Shown piece by piece: positions 17,520 to 26,825 of a stretch of 64,000 nt of DNA. Under the pieces are notes generated by a model. It was not told the origin of the DNA, did no database searches, and was given only the letters and a program-made list of their open reading frames with translations. Position 1 is the first letter of the stretch. Each line of letters opens with the position of its first letter. The DNA is from Flagellimonas amoyensis (GTDB taxonomy: Bacteria > Bacteroidota > Bacteroidia > Flavobacteriales > Flavobacteriaceae), in the NCBI RefSeq assembly GCF_003058265.1, contig NZ_QBUK01000002.1, positions 310,001 to 374,000 of the forward strand. Reading direction: 5' to 3'. A program made the translations under genes and the position numbers.

Positions 17520-19043
17520 CTACAGATTATAAAGTTCGGTAATTTCTGCTTCGCTCAATGCTTTATTATAAATGAGCATTCCTTCCAAAGTTCCATTTAG
17601 AAAATTTCCAAAAACGCCTGGGTCCATTTCCTGCCCTCCAATTTTGAAATCCTGTTCGTTGGACACATTTCGGATCGGGGTGACATCCATCTGGTGGATC
17701 AATGATCCATCCACATAAACATAGTTGGTGTTGCCATCCCTCACAGCGACCACAAAATGCCATAGTCCATCCGAAACGCCATTGGGCAACCTATCTGTAC
17801 CGATGTTGATAATCGCTCCTCCATTACTGTCCTCAGTATCAAAACGCATCACTCGCGAATCCGTATTATCGCCTATTCTCAACCAGGTCTGGTTGTCGTT
17901 TGGTCCGTTGGCCCCACTTTCTTGCCAGACCATCATTCTGGAGGTATCTTCTGTTTTCACCCATACCCCAACAGAAAAGTTGGCAGTGCCAAAATTCAAT
18001 GCATCATTGTCCGCAACGGAGATCAGACTAGCTCCATCAAAGGTGGCCGTCCCTGTATTTCCAAAGCGATCTTCGCCAGTAAAAAGGACATTCCCCGAAA
18101 TAGAGGTGGAAAGTTGGTTTGGCCCTGCGTCTGATCCACCATTGCTCAATGGGAAATACGCAGCAAGATCACCTCCTGGAACCACAACCATGTAATCTTC
18201 CTGAGTAATGGTGGACTCTCCTCCATTATCATTGGACACCGTTAGCGATACTCTATACCTTCCTGGAGTAGCATAAATGACTGCGGGACTGGTTTGATTT
18301 GACGTGGCAGGCGTTCCTCCTTCAAAGGTCCAGCTATAGGTATCCACATTTCCTACGGATAGATCGGTAAACGTCACCTCATTTCCCGTGTAGGTATAAG
18401 AGGTCGAAGCTTCAAAATTGGCATCCACCGAGGTCAGGTCCAAAACGGTGAGCACATTGCTCATCACCACCTCATCCGAGTAATCGGCGTTGGCAGCAGT
18501 CAATTTAATGGAATAAACACCTGGCTGCTCGAAAACGACAGTCGGATTTTGATCGGTAGAAGTGATACTGTTTCCTGTTTCTGGAATGAACTCCCATTGC
18601 CAAGAAGTTGGGTTTCCAGTCGTCCTGTCCATGATCGTAAAGTTGTTGCCCATGATCACCGAATTTGCACTCAACTCAAAATCTGCATTGACTTCTGGGG
18701 ACTGTACCACGATAAAGCCTTCCTTGGTTAGGGTCTTACTTCCATTTTGGTTGGCCACATTCAAAGTGACACTGTATGTGCCCGGGGTCTCGTAAATCAC
18801 CTCAGGACTTTGTAAATTTGAAGTTGGTGGCGTTCCCCCTGGAAATGTCCAATTCCATCTGGTCACATCGCCTATGGACAAGTCCGTAAACTGAACTGTG
18901 TTCCCTGCTTGCACATTCTGCACTTCCGCAGAAAAATCCGCATCCACTTGTTTCTCCAATGTGCTGGTGTCGTCATCAGTACACGAGAACAGAACGGCCA
19001 AGGAACAAAGGGCCATCATTATTTTTATTGTTTTCATATCCAT
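17520..19043 (-). CDS. PKD-repeat and LamG-domain lipoprotein
   Basis: About 507 residues: a lipoprotein signal (lipobox VLFSC near residue 20), three PKD repeats (about 30-110, 115-195 and 205-285, each ending in a YSVTLNV- or YRVSLTV-like strand), then a LamG/concanavalin-like jelly roll (about 290-505). No catalytic residues are seen. By position among SusC/SusD, sialidase and lyase genes it probably acts as a surface glycan-binding protein, taking the SusE/F place. An in-frame TTG at 19046 is less likely than ATG 19043 or 19037. Confidence 0.8.
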   Translation of the reverse strand: MDMKTIKIMMALCSLAVLFSCTDDDTSTLEKQVDADFSAEVQNVQAGNTVQFTDLSIGDVTRWNWTFPGGTPPTSNLQSPEVIYETPGTYSVTLNVANQNGSKTLTKEGFIVVQSPEVNADFELSANSVIMGNNFTIMDRTTGNPTSWQWEFIPETGNSITSTDQNPTVVFEQPGVYSIKLTAANADYSDEVVMSNVLTVLDLTSVDANFEASTSYTYTGNEVTFTDLSVGNVDTYSWTFEGGTPATSNQTSPAVIYATPGRYRVSLTVSNDNGGESTITQEDYMVVVPGGDLAAYFPLSNGGSDAGPNQLSTSISGNVLFTGEDRFGNTGTATFDGASLISVADNDALNFGTANFSVGVWVKTEDTSRMMVWQESGANGPNDNQTWLRIGDNTDSRVMRFDTEDSNGGAIINIGTDRLPNGVSDGLWHFVVAVRDGNTNYVYVDGSLIHQMDVTPIRNVSNEQDFKIGGQEMDPGVFGNFLNGTLEGMLIYNKALSEAEITELYNL

Positions 19044-19074
19044 CAATTTAGTTTTTACTGTTAGTTAGTCTTGG

Positions 19075-20235
19075 TTATTGTATGTCATCGAGTCCCACAG
19101 TCTCAAAAGAGATTCCTTGGTAACGGTCTTGTGGTGTTGGGCCCGTCTCGTAGAGAATGGCAACCCTATCCCCGTTGTAGTTTTCCAGATCGGAATAGGC
19201 TGCGAACCCTCTATGGAGCAGATATGAGCGGGGCCAGGTACTTCCGTCGTCCGTACTCAAGCGTATGGTCATGTTCATCCTTTCTATCTGATCGGCAGGA
19301 TTGGAAAACAGCAGAATGTTGTCCTCAAAATCAAACCGGTGCAAACTGGATTGTACTTTGGGGCTTATAAGGGTATTGTCCAATCCCACATATTCCCATG
19401 TATCACCACCGTCAGAGCTTGTGGCCACCTTTCTGCGCTTTTCGTTCCCAGAGTTCCGCATGTTCAGCATGAGATCTCCATTGGAAAGTTCGGCCACTTC
19501 GCATTCGTTGGTCTGGACCTCCGGGGAAACACCTCCCAACACCCAGCTTTCTCCATGATCATCGGAATAGATCACATGTGAATACCCCCGTCGCTCACTA
19601 TCGATATAATCACAGCCTACCATTAGACGATCGGCATAGGGTCCATTTTTAATTTGGATACCAGAACCTGGTCCCGTGGCATACCATCGCCAATTGGGCA
19701 ATTTTACATCTTCAGTGATCTCTGTGGGAGAGGACCATGATTTTCCTTTATCGGTGGAAGAAAGATGGTAGACACGGCGCGTGTCGATGGAAGTACCATC
19801 ATTGATAGGGCCGATATCGTCCCTACCATCGTTCCAAGTTGCCAGCAATACCACTTTTTGTGCCACTGCATCCCAAATGGGGGCAGGGTTGCCGCAGGTA
19901 TTGTCCGCATCGTCCCAGACCACAATGGTTTCACTCCACGTGAATCCATTGTCTTCGGAACGTCTCAATACCAAATCAATGTTCCCCGTATCGCTACAGC
20001 TGTTCCTACGGCCTTCAGCAAAGGCCAACAAGGTCATGTCATCCACTCGCAACAGTGCCGGGATACGATAACATGCATAACCTCCTATCCCTTGTTCAAA
20101 AAGATAGTTGATTCCTTCTGTACCCGGAAACTCTACAGCTACCGGATCATCGTCATCCATAACGATGCTCCCTCCAGGGGATTCGGTGCATGCGGACAAC
20201 AGTACTAAAAAAAATATGAGATAACCGTATTTCAT
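19075..20235 (-). CDS. Exo-alpha-sialidase (lipoprotein)
   Basis: A 386-residue lipoprotein (lipobox LLSAC, C16). The sialidase fold is shown by the RIP motif (YRIPALL) followed by FAEGRRNSC, and by five Asp boxes: SEDNGFTW, STDKGKSW, SDDHGESW, SSDGGDTW and STDDGSTW. It releases terminal sialic acid at the cell surface. It lies between the lyase and PKD/LamG genes in the SusCD-containing operon. It differs from the sialidase at 26826-28469 in lacking the N-terminal Ig-like domain. Confidence 0.9.
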   Translation of the reverse strand: MKYGYLIFFLVLLSACTESPGGSIVMDDDDPVAVEFPGTEGINYLFEQGIGGYACYRIPALLRVDDMTLLAFAEGRRNSCSDTGNIDLVLRRSEDNGFTWSETIVVWDDADNTCGNPAPIWDAVAQKVVLLATWNDGRDDIGPINDGTSIDTRRVYHLSSTDKGKSWSSPTEITEDVKLPNWRWYATGPGSGIQIKNGPYADRLMVGCDYIDSERRGYSHVIYSDDHGESWVLGGVSPEVQTNECEVAELSNGDLMLNMRNSGNEKRRKVATSSDGGDTWEYVGLDNTLISPKVQSSLHRFDFEDNILLFSNPADQIERMNMTIRLSTDDGSTWPRSYLLHRGFAAYSDLENYNGDRVAILYETGPTPQDRYQGISFETVGLDDIQ

Positions 20236-20271
20236 TTTATGTGCTTGTAAAGGTTTGTTAGTTTGTTATCC

Positions 20272-21186
20272 TCAATGTGGTATTGGGTTGAAAAGCCCAA
20301 GCCGCTCCATTACCGAATACAAATCATTGTACTGGGTTTCCAATAAGGGTCGTACCGGAGGTTTCGGAGGACCAAAATCATGGCCGACCATTTTCATTAT
20401 GGTCTTTTGTGCTGAAAGACCATCGTATTTCAAGAAACCATTGATGATCTCTGCCACTTGATGATATTGGGCGACTGCTTTTTGAGGGTCGTTGTTTTTG
20501 TGCTGTTCCACAATTTGTTGATACATGGGCAGCATAAAATTGTAGGTGCTTCCTATAAAGGCATCCGCACCCAACGACAATGCAGGTAGAAACAGTTCGT
20601 CCACACCAAAGTACATTTTCAATTCCTTCCCAAAAGTGTGTTCGCAGCGAATGTAATCATCCAGATTGCCCGCGGTGTATTTGATTCCTTTGAGTTGGGG
20701 CAAACGTCCGGCAATTGCTTCCAGAAAATCGTGCATCTTGAAATTGAGACCGGTCTTTCCAGGAATATGATAGTATATAAATGGCAATTCATCCTGACAG
20801 TCTACCATTTTTTGCACCCCATATACCAGATGATCCAAGTTGTTGATGCCATAATAGGTAGGCAGGTTGGCCGAAACGGCGTCAGCACCTACCTCAATGG
20901 CATGCTTGGTCAGCAAGGTGCTGGTCTCATGACTGGCATGACTGACACAGATGATGACGGGCACTCTTTTGTTTACGGCCTGCATATAGCTTTCCACAAT
21001 GGCCATTCGTTGTTCTATACTGCAAGACATTCCTTCCCCGGTACTTCCGGTGAGATAGAACCCTTCTATACCTTGTTCGATCAGATGTTCAACAAGTGGT
21101 GGGATAGCTTCCAACTTCAGTTTACCGTCCACATCAAATGGACTGAATCCTGCTGCGATGATCCCTTTAAATTCCAATTTCTTCAT
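20272..21186 (-). CDS. nanA: N-acetylneuraminate lyase
   Basis: A 304-residue class I aldolase of the DHDPS/NAL superfamily that splits N-acetylneuraminate into ManNAc and pyruvate. The Schiff-base lysine is K169 in GIKYTAG. The catalytic tyrosine is Y139 in YHIPGK, and the pyruvate-carboxylate loop is GSTGEG at about 47-52. The open frame extends to 21213, but ATG 21186 (MKKLEFKGI) is the family-like start. The gene follows susD by 46 bases. The downstream epimerase and kinase of the pathway are not in this window. Confidence 0.9.
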   Translation of the reverse strand: MKKLEFKGIIAAGFSPFDVDGKLKLEAIPPLVEHLIEQGIEGFYLTGSTGEGMSCSIEQRMAIVESYMQAVNKRVPVIICVSHASHETSTLLTKHAIEVGADAVSANLPTYYGINNLDHLVYGVQKMVDCQDELPFIYYHIPGKTGLNFKMHDFLEAIAGRLPQLKGIKYTAGNLDDYIRCEHTFGKELKMYFGVDELFLPALSLGADAFIGSTYNFMLPMYQQIVEQHKNNDPQKAVAQYHQVAEIINGFLKYDGLSAQKTIMKMVGHDFGPPKPPVRPLLETQYNDLYSVMERLGLFNPIPH

Positions 21187-21232
21187 GTATGATTTTATTT
21201 GTTCAAAAAACACTTGGGATATTGACCATGGA

Positions 21233-22693
21233 TCAGTTCCTATATCCTTCGGTCTGCTCTATAAGTTCATTCTGTGCAATGACATTGTCGTTCACGGGCC
21301 ATACCAACGGAAGGTTCTTTCCTGCCAAGTTGGGCACTTCGGCATAGATATCGATGGTGCTGCCCGCATCGAACCGCACAAGGTCCCAGTATCTTTTGAG
21401 TTCCAAGAAGAGTTCCCTCCCCCGCTCATCCAGAATCTCCCGCTCTACGGTAGGCTGATCGGTAGGTCCTGTGTAGGCTCCGGTTCCTGCCCGCTCCCTG
21501 ACCGTGTTGATATCGATGATCGCTTCTGCTGTCAATCCTTGGGCTGCCAAGGCTTCCGCCCTCAAAAGCAAAAGTCCGCCCCATCGGTACACAATAATGT
21601 CATTGTCATAAAAAGTATCATTATTGTTGTCCGTTCCCTTGAACTTGTTCTGGCTGATGCTCAATACATCCGGATCAGAATCTGCATCCGATCCATCTTG
21701 TGTAAGAATTGGAATAAAGCTCCGAGCTGTTCGCTGGTCGTTTGGATTGTTGTAAAGCGCCATGATCTTGTCACTTGGTCTGTAATTATGCCTTGCATTG
21801 AAACTGGTCGAAGTGGGAACGTCCGGGTTAAGCTCCCTATCCACATTCACATCCCGTGACGTAATGGTACTTGCATACATACCGGCCTGTTCGTTGAAAT
21901 CAAAAAAGATGGAAAAGACCACTTCATTGTTTTCCTTGACATCAAAAACATCCCCAAAAGAATTGAGAAGTCCCACACCCTCAATGTCATTGATGGCATC
22001 AACAGCTCTAATAAAGTCCTCATTACCACCACCGAGTACCTTGCCTTTCCAAAGACTGGCATCGGCCAAAAGAGCATTGGCCGCAGGGGCTGATGCTGTG
22101 TATTTGCTATCTCCGAAACCATTTGAAGGGAATGCCGCCAAGGCATTTTCCAGATCTAACAAAATCTGATCCATGACCTGTGTTGCCGCCGTTCTGCCCA
22201 CTGATGGGGTTGTTTGGTCCACAGGCTCCAAAATCAAGGGAACATCTCCCCAAATCTTCAGCATTTGGAAATAGACGAAGGCCCTTATGAAATAAGCTTC
22301 CCCGAGAATTTGCCCTCTTGTCTGGGAGCTGTTGAATTCAATTTCATCTGCGGTATTGATGACAATATTGGCATTATTGATCAAATTGTAGCTCACCCTC
22401 CAGTTGGGTCCGTTTGCCCCACTCAGGTTGTGTGCCCACGAATCCGAAACCGTGCCGATGAGGCCCACATCGAAGGCATCTCCACGATCCTCGCCATATT
22501 GGGTGCGGTTGTATTCGTCCCTTACACCATCGTATAGCCCGGTCAAAATGGCCCTTAGGTCACCTTCAGACCTTGGGAAGTTGCCCGTGGTGATGCTGGA
22601 TGGTATTTCAGTATCCAATGCACTTTTGATGCACGACTGAACCGAAAGGAACAGTATCAGTGCCAGAAATTTATATATAGAAGACAGTTTCAT
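21233..22693 (-). CDS. susD: SusD/RagB-family glycan-binding lipoprotein
   Basis: A 486-residue lipoprotein (lipobox VQSC at C21) of the SusD/RagB family. Helical TPR-like segments start with the typical ARAFVYFQMLKIWGDVPL-like block (here IRAFVYFQMLKIWGD), and a C-terminal RGRELFLELKRYWDLVRF block is typical of the family. It caps the SusC channel and binds the oligosaccharide. It is 12 bases downstream of susC. The ligand is inferred to be sialic acid or a sialylated glycan from the neighbouring enzymes. Confidence 0.95.
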   Translation of the reverse strand: MKLSSIYKFLALILFLSVQSCIKSALDTEIPSSITTGNFPRSEGDLRAILTGLYDGVRDEYNRTQYGEDRGDAFDVGLIGTVSDSWAHNLSGANGPNWRVSYNLINNANIVINTADEIEFNSSQTRGQILGEAYFIRAFVYFQMLKIWGDVPLILEPVDQTTPSVGRTAATQVMDQILLDLENALAAFPSNGFGDSKYTASAPAANALLADASLWKGKVLGGGNEDFIRAVDAINDIEGVGLLNSFGDVFDVKENNEVVFSIFFDFNEQAGMYASTITSRDVNVDRELNPDVPTSTSFNARHNYRPSDKIMALYNNPNDQRTARSFIPILTQDGSDADSDPDVLSISQNKFKGTDNNNDTFYDNDIIVYRWGGLLLLRAEALAAQGLTAEAIIDINTVRERAGTGAYTGPTDQPTVEREILDERGRELFLELKRYWDLVRFDAGSTIDIYAEVPNLAGKNLPLVWPVNDNVIAQNELIEQTEGYRN

Positions 22694-22705
22694 AGTTTTA
22701 TTTTT

Positions 22706-25700
22706 TTAAAAAGAGACATTCAATCCGATGATAAGCTGAAAGGGCCTTGGGTATATACCTTCATCCAGACCATCGAACACCTCTGGTGTAAGGCCGGTAT
22801 ACTTGGTCCAGTACCCTAAATTGTTGGCACTGATACTGACATCCAGATTGGAAATCCCGAATTTGTCCAATCCTGCAGATTCGGGGAATTGGTATCCGAG
22901 CCATAGTTCACGGAAGGCAATGAAATCGCCCCTGTGATAATACAGTGTACTGGCAGAACCTCCACTACTGCTCGGGGTCAGGTTTCCATTGGATTCCCAA
23001 GGGCGAAGGTGGTTCCTATAACCATTGTCAAAATCGGAAGCATTGTCATATCTGGGAAAAACAGCAATGTCCCCCTGTTCTTTCCAAAAGTCGTCCCTGA
23101 GGACATCTTTGGTGGTCATTACATTGTTCCGTGCATTGGCATTGGCCCTGGCCCTCCATCCGTTATTGATCACATGCCCGAACGCATAGTCCATTGAGAA
23201 ACGAAGTTGCAGCCCCTTGTAGGTGAATGTATTGGACATTCCCCCTAATTTGTCCGGTGTTGCAAAGCCGACAAATACCATATCATAGTTATCGATGACA
23301 CCATCATTGTTGACATCCCTCCAAATAGCATCCCCTCCGTGTTTGGGGTCTCCAAATTTGGACCCTGAGACCAGTAAATCCTCTGGCGCATTGGCGGCTT
23401 CTTCATCCGTGGCATAGACCCCTATCATGTCAAAAGCCCAGATTCCGTAGGGTCTTTCCCCTTCAGCAAGTCCCCCGACTTCCATCAGGTCACCGTTATC
23501 GTTATAGACCAAACCGTAGTTGATCCTGTTTTTGTCCCTTCCGTTTTCAGGAAGTTTGACCACTGTGGTCCGGTTAAAGGCAAAGTTGAAATCCGTATGC
23601 CATTGGAAATCTTCCCCTTTGATGATATCAGCGCCAATTTCCACTTCGATTCCCCTATTTCGGATACTTCCCACATTGTCCCGTATGGAACTGAAACCTG
23701 TCTGCTGGGGCATCGGTCTATCAATCAATCGGTCATCCGTGATCTTTTCATAGACATCCAGAAGGAGGTTGATCCTATTATTGAACAGTCCCATGTCCAA
23801 ACCGATGTCCGTTGAAGTCGTGGTTTCCCATTTTAGGGCCGTATTGGGCAATTGGGTCAACAAGGCTCCTCCTTGGAAACCATAAAGACGAGTAGAAAAT
23901 TCTCCCTGAGTATCCGAAATGGTAAGCCCGGCAAGCGATCCTGCCTGTCCCCAACTACCCCTCAACTTTAAACGGCTAAGGGCCTTGGACTTCCAAAACG
24001 ATTCCTGGTGCACATTCCAACCCAAAGAAAATGCCGGGAAGAATGCAAATCGGTTGTCTTCTGCGAATTGCGATGCACCATCGATACGGTAGCTGGCAGA
24101 GGCCAGGTATTTCCCCTTAAAGTCATAACTGATACGACCAAAATTACTGAGCAGCTTGTTCTCAACGATGGAACTGGACACCCGCTCCATATCAGTGGCA
24201 GAGGCATTGAGGGTCTCGATGATGTCTGTTGCCCCGTTGGAGCCACTTCCATTGATGGATTCCCTTCGGTTCTTGGTGTAGTTCATCCCCCAGAGCAAGT
24301 CAAAGTTATGATCTCCAAGAGAGCGATCATAGGTGAATATTCCGTTCAACAACAATTGGTTGTTGGCGACTTCGCTTCTTTCGGCCCGCCTACCTGGAAT
24401 TTCAGGGGAAGCCCTTTCAAAAAAATTGAAATTGTAATCATCCCTAAAGAAGGAGACCGAAGGTTTGAAATGTAGGTTATCCCAAATATTCCAATCCAAC
24501 CCAAAGTTCAAGGTATAGTAATAGGTCTTTTGTTCTGCGTCCTGATAATAGAGCTCATGGTAACGGTTTCTGGGAGAACTTGTGGTTTCACCCAATGCAG
24601 GGGTTCCATCATCATTCCATAATCTTACCGTATGTGGAAGGCGCGATGACCTGTTTATGGAGTTATTGGCATTTTGGACCTCAGTGTTCCGTTGAAAACT
24701 GAAGTTGACCCCTGCATTGGCACTGATCTTATCCGAAAGGTCATAATTTCCATTATAAAGCCCCGTAATCCGATCAAAACCGGTACCCAAAAAGGTTCCA
24801 TCCTGCTTTAGATACCCCAGACTGATGTTCATGTTGCCATTTTCACTACCTTGGGAAAACCGAACATTGAAATCCTGTAGTTGCGCCGTGGTAAAAATCA
24901 GGTCATCATAGTTATTGTCCTTAAAGATCATGGTTCTGCCCGTCACGGGATCCTTCATGGTCTCATATCCTTGATTTTCCAGAAGGTCGGCAACATAGGC
25001 CTGTCCTTCCACGCCAATCACATTGTCCAAAAACGCCAATGTGTTTCTATTGAAGCCATAGTCCCCTCGATTGTTCACGGTTTGCACACTATACCCAAAG
25101 TTGGTATTGGAAAGCCTGTCCCCTGGGTTTTCCAAGTTGATTCCCTTAGCGGCGGCAATTCGCGACACCTGTATATAATCTTCGGCACTGGTCCATGGAT
25201 ACCTGTTCAATTGCTGGGCGATACCTGACCTATAATTGATGGAAACTGTACCCTTACCATTTCTTTCCCCGGATTTTGTAGTGACCAAAATGATTCCATT
25301 TGCGGCCCTGGCACCATAAATGGCTGTTGCCGCTGCATCCTTCAATACTTGTATAGATTCAATATCATGGGGGTTAAGTCCATTCATGTTGTCCCTAAAA
25401 ACCCCATCAATAATATATAGGGGCCTATTGGCAGAACTTGTACCAGAAACTTGAGTACCACCACGGATGAATACTTGGGCTTCTTCACCAGGCTGTCCTG
25501 AAGAGGGCAGAATGCTTAAACCAGCAACCTTTCCTTGTAGGGCTTGAATAGGATTCGCGGACGGATTGCTGTCCACTTGCTCCACTTTTACTTTTGAAAC
25601 CGCACTGGAAACCAGATTCCTTGATTGTTTGCCATAACCTATGACCACCACATCATCCAATACTTGGGTATCCATATCCAAGGATACATTGATTTCGGCC

Positions 25701-25963
25701 TGCGAACCTACCACAACTTCCTTGGGCACAAAACCCACATAGGTAAATACTAAGGTCTGGCCTTGATTTGCATTGATTGCGTAGTAGCCATCAAAATCTG
25801 CGGCAACACCGTTTGAGGTGCCTTTGACCAATACACTGGTCCCCGGCAAGGGAACCCCTTCGGCATCGACCACCCTTCCCTTTATTTCCTGCTGCCCCAT
25901 GGCCATTATGGAAACAAGGAACACAAAGGGAACTAAGAGTTTTTTAATTAAGATTGAGTTCAT
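22706..25963 (-). CDS. susC: SusC/RagA-family TonB-dependent transporter
   Basis: A 1085-residue outer-membrane transporter with a signal peptide (ends near MGQQE). An N-terminal carboxypeptidase-regulatory-like domain (KGRVVDAEGVPLPGTSV) is followed by a plug domain (GYGKQSRNLVSSAVSKV through the TTKSG strand) and a C-terminal barrel ending in the strand IIGLNVSF. It heads the eight-gene sialic-acid operon. Promoter and operator elements are visible upstream, facing the divergent GntR regulator. Confidence 0.95.
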   Translation of the reverse strand: MNSILIKKLLVPFVFLVSIMAMGQQEIKGRVVDAEGVPLPGTSVLVKGTSNGVAADFDGYYAINANQGQTLVFTYVGFVPKEVVVGSQAEINVSLDMDTQVLDDVVVIGYGKQSRNLVSSAVSKVKVEQVDSNPSANPIQALQGKVAGLSILPSSGQPGEEAQVFIRGGTQVSGTSSANRPLYIIDGVFRDNMNGLNPHDIESIQVLKDAAATAIYGARAANGIILVTTKSGERNGKGTVSINYRSGIAQQLNRYPWTSAEDYIQVSRIAAAKGINLENPGDRLSNTNFGYSVQTVNNRGDYGFNRNTLAFLDNVIGVEGQAYVADLLENQGYETMKDPVTGRTMIFKDNNYDDLIFTTAQLQDFNVRFSQGSENGNMNISLGYLKQDGTFLGTGFDRITGLYNGNYDLSDKISANAGVNFSFQRNTEVQNANNSINRSSRLPHTVRLWNDDGTPALGETTSSPRNRYHELYYQDAEQKTYYYTLNFGLDWNIWDNLHFKPSVSFFRDDYNFNFFERASPEIPGRRAERSEVANNQLLLNGIFTYDRSLGDHNFDLLWGMNYTKNRRESINGSGSNGATDIIETLNASATDMERVSSSIVENKLLSNFGRISYDFKGKYLASASYRIDGASQFAEDNRFAFFPAFSLGWNVHQESFWKSKALSRLKLRGSWGQAGSLAGLTISDTQGEFSTRLYGFQGGALLTQLPNTALKWETTTSTDIGLDMGLFNNRINLLLDVYEKITDDRLIDRPMPQQTGFSSIRDNVGSIRNRGIEVEIGADIIKGEDFQWHTDFNFAFNRTTVVKLPENGRDKNRINYGLVYNDNGDLMEVGGLAEGERPYGIWAFDMIGVYATDEEAANAPEDLLVSGSKFGDPKHGGDAIWRDVNNDGVIDNYDMVFVGFATPDKLGGMSNTFTYKGLQLRFSMDYAFGHVINNGWRARANANARNNVMTTKDVLRDDFWKEQGDIAVFPRYDNASDFDNGYRNHLRPWESNGNLTPSSSGGSASTLYYHRGDFIAFRELWLGYQFPESAGLDKFGISNLDVSISANNLGYWTKYTGLTPEVFDGLDEGIYPRPFQLIIGLNVSF

Positions 25964-25979
25964 AGTTGTTTGTTAATTT

Positions 25980-26036
25980 ATATTGTAGGACAATATTATG
26001 ATACGAATATAGTACAATTCTATTGATTACGCCAAA
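25980..26036 (-). promoter_or_regulatory. susC promoter with start-site operator
   Basis: On the minus strand TTTG (26036-26033), 21 bases, then TATATTCG (26011 to 26004) fits the Bacteroidota promoter with one mismatch. Immediately downstream, ATATTGTAGGACAATAT (25980-25996) is a perfect 7-3-7 inverted repeat at the predicted transcription start. A near-identical sequence lies in the same place before the second sialidase gene. Confidence 0.6.
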
Positions 26037-26052
26037 ATCTTTTCTATTTTTG
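26022..26052 (+). promoter_or_regulatory. Promoter of the GntR/FadR regulator
   Basis: TATTTTTG (26045-26052) is an exact TAnnTTTG element, with ATTG (26022-26025) 19 bases upstream as a one-mismatch -33. It overlaps the divergent susC promoter, so one bound repressor could affect both. Confidence 0.5.
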
Positions 26053-26087
26053 TTCGAAATTGCCCTTGGGGCTATATATGATTATAT

Positions 26088-26801
26088 ATGAAAGAAAACC
26101 ACAATACTTTTAGACCCGTCCAGAAGATGACCATGGTAGATCAAGTAGAAAGGTCACTACGTATCTATTTCAAGGAAAACGGATTCAAGCCCGGGGACAA
26201 TCTGCCCACAGAGAACGAACTGGCCCAGATCATGAATGTAAGCCGCAATGTCATCCGGGAAGCTTTGAGCAGGTTTAGGATGTTGGGGCTCATATCTTCC
26301 AACAAGAAAAGTGGGATACATTTGGAAAAATTCAATCTCTTTTCTGCCTTGGAAAGGGTGATGGACCCAAATGTCCTGGACAAATCAACCTTGCACGATT
26401 TATTTGAGCTGAGAATCATGCTCGAAATCGGAATGGCCGATGCCATTTATAGGAACATAGCTCCTGAACAAGTACATGGCCTAAGACAGATTGTGGAGGA
26501 CTTTGAATCCAAAAAGGTGCCGAATAAAATTGAGCATGAGATCAGTTTTCACTCAGAACTTTATAAAATCTCAAAAAATGAAACGCTTTGTGGTTTCCAA
26601 AAATACCTGAAGATTGTTTTTGATTATGTATTGAGCCTTGAAGAAGAGATGATGGATACTCCGATCAACAAAAGCAAGGTCACACATTCGGATTTGGTGG
26701 ACTGTCTGGAAAAAGGTTCGGTCCAAGAGTTCCGGGAACTGATGCACAACCATTTTAACCCGTATTACGAGATGAACTTTTTAAGACAAGGGGGCAAATA
26801 A
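26088..26801 (+). CDS. GntR-family regulator, FadR/FCD subfamily
   Basis: A 237-residue regulator. It has an N-terminal winged HTH (DNLPTENELAQIMNVSRNVIREALSRFRMLGLI) and a C-terminal all-helical FCD ligand domain (about 95-230) with a helix LFELRIMLEIGMADAI and the conserved histidine-bearing helices. FCD regulators such as NanR bind sugar acids. Divergent position to susC and the shared operator ATATTGTAG(G/T)ACA before both transcripts of the locus make it the likely sialic-acid-responsive repressor. Its last codons lie inside a hairpin shared with the convergent sialidase gene. Confidence 0.9.
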   Translation: MKENHNTFRPVQKMTMVDQVERSLRIYFKENGFKPGDNLPTENELAQIMNVSRNVIREALSRFRMLGLISSNKKSGIHLEKFNLFSALERVMDPNVLDKSTLHDLFELRIMLEIGMADAIYRNIAPEQVHGLRQIVEDFESKKVPNKIEHEISFHSELYKISKNETLCGFQKYLKIVFDYVLSLEEEMMDTPINKSKVTHSDLVDCLEKGSVQEFRELMHNHFNPYYEMNFLRQGGK

Positions 26802-26811
26802 TTTTGCCCCC
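26790..26811. terminator. Hairpin between convergent genes
   Basis: GGGGGCAAA (26790-26798), loop TAAT and TTTGCCCCC (26803-26811) form a perfect 9-bp stem that contains the GntR stop codon. It sits between two convergent genes 24 bases apart. There is no clear T-run on either side, so termination is inferred. Confidence 0.55.
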
Positions 26812-26825
26812 GGTCATTGATCTTG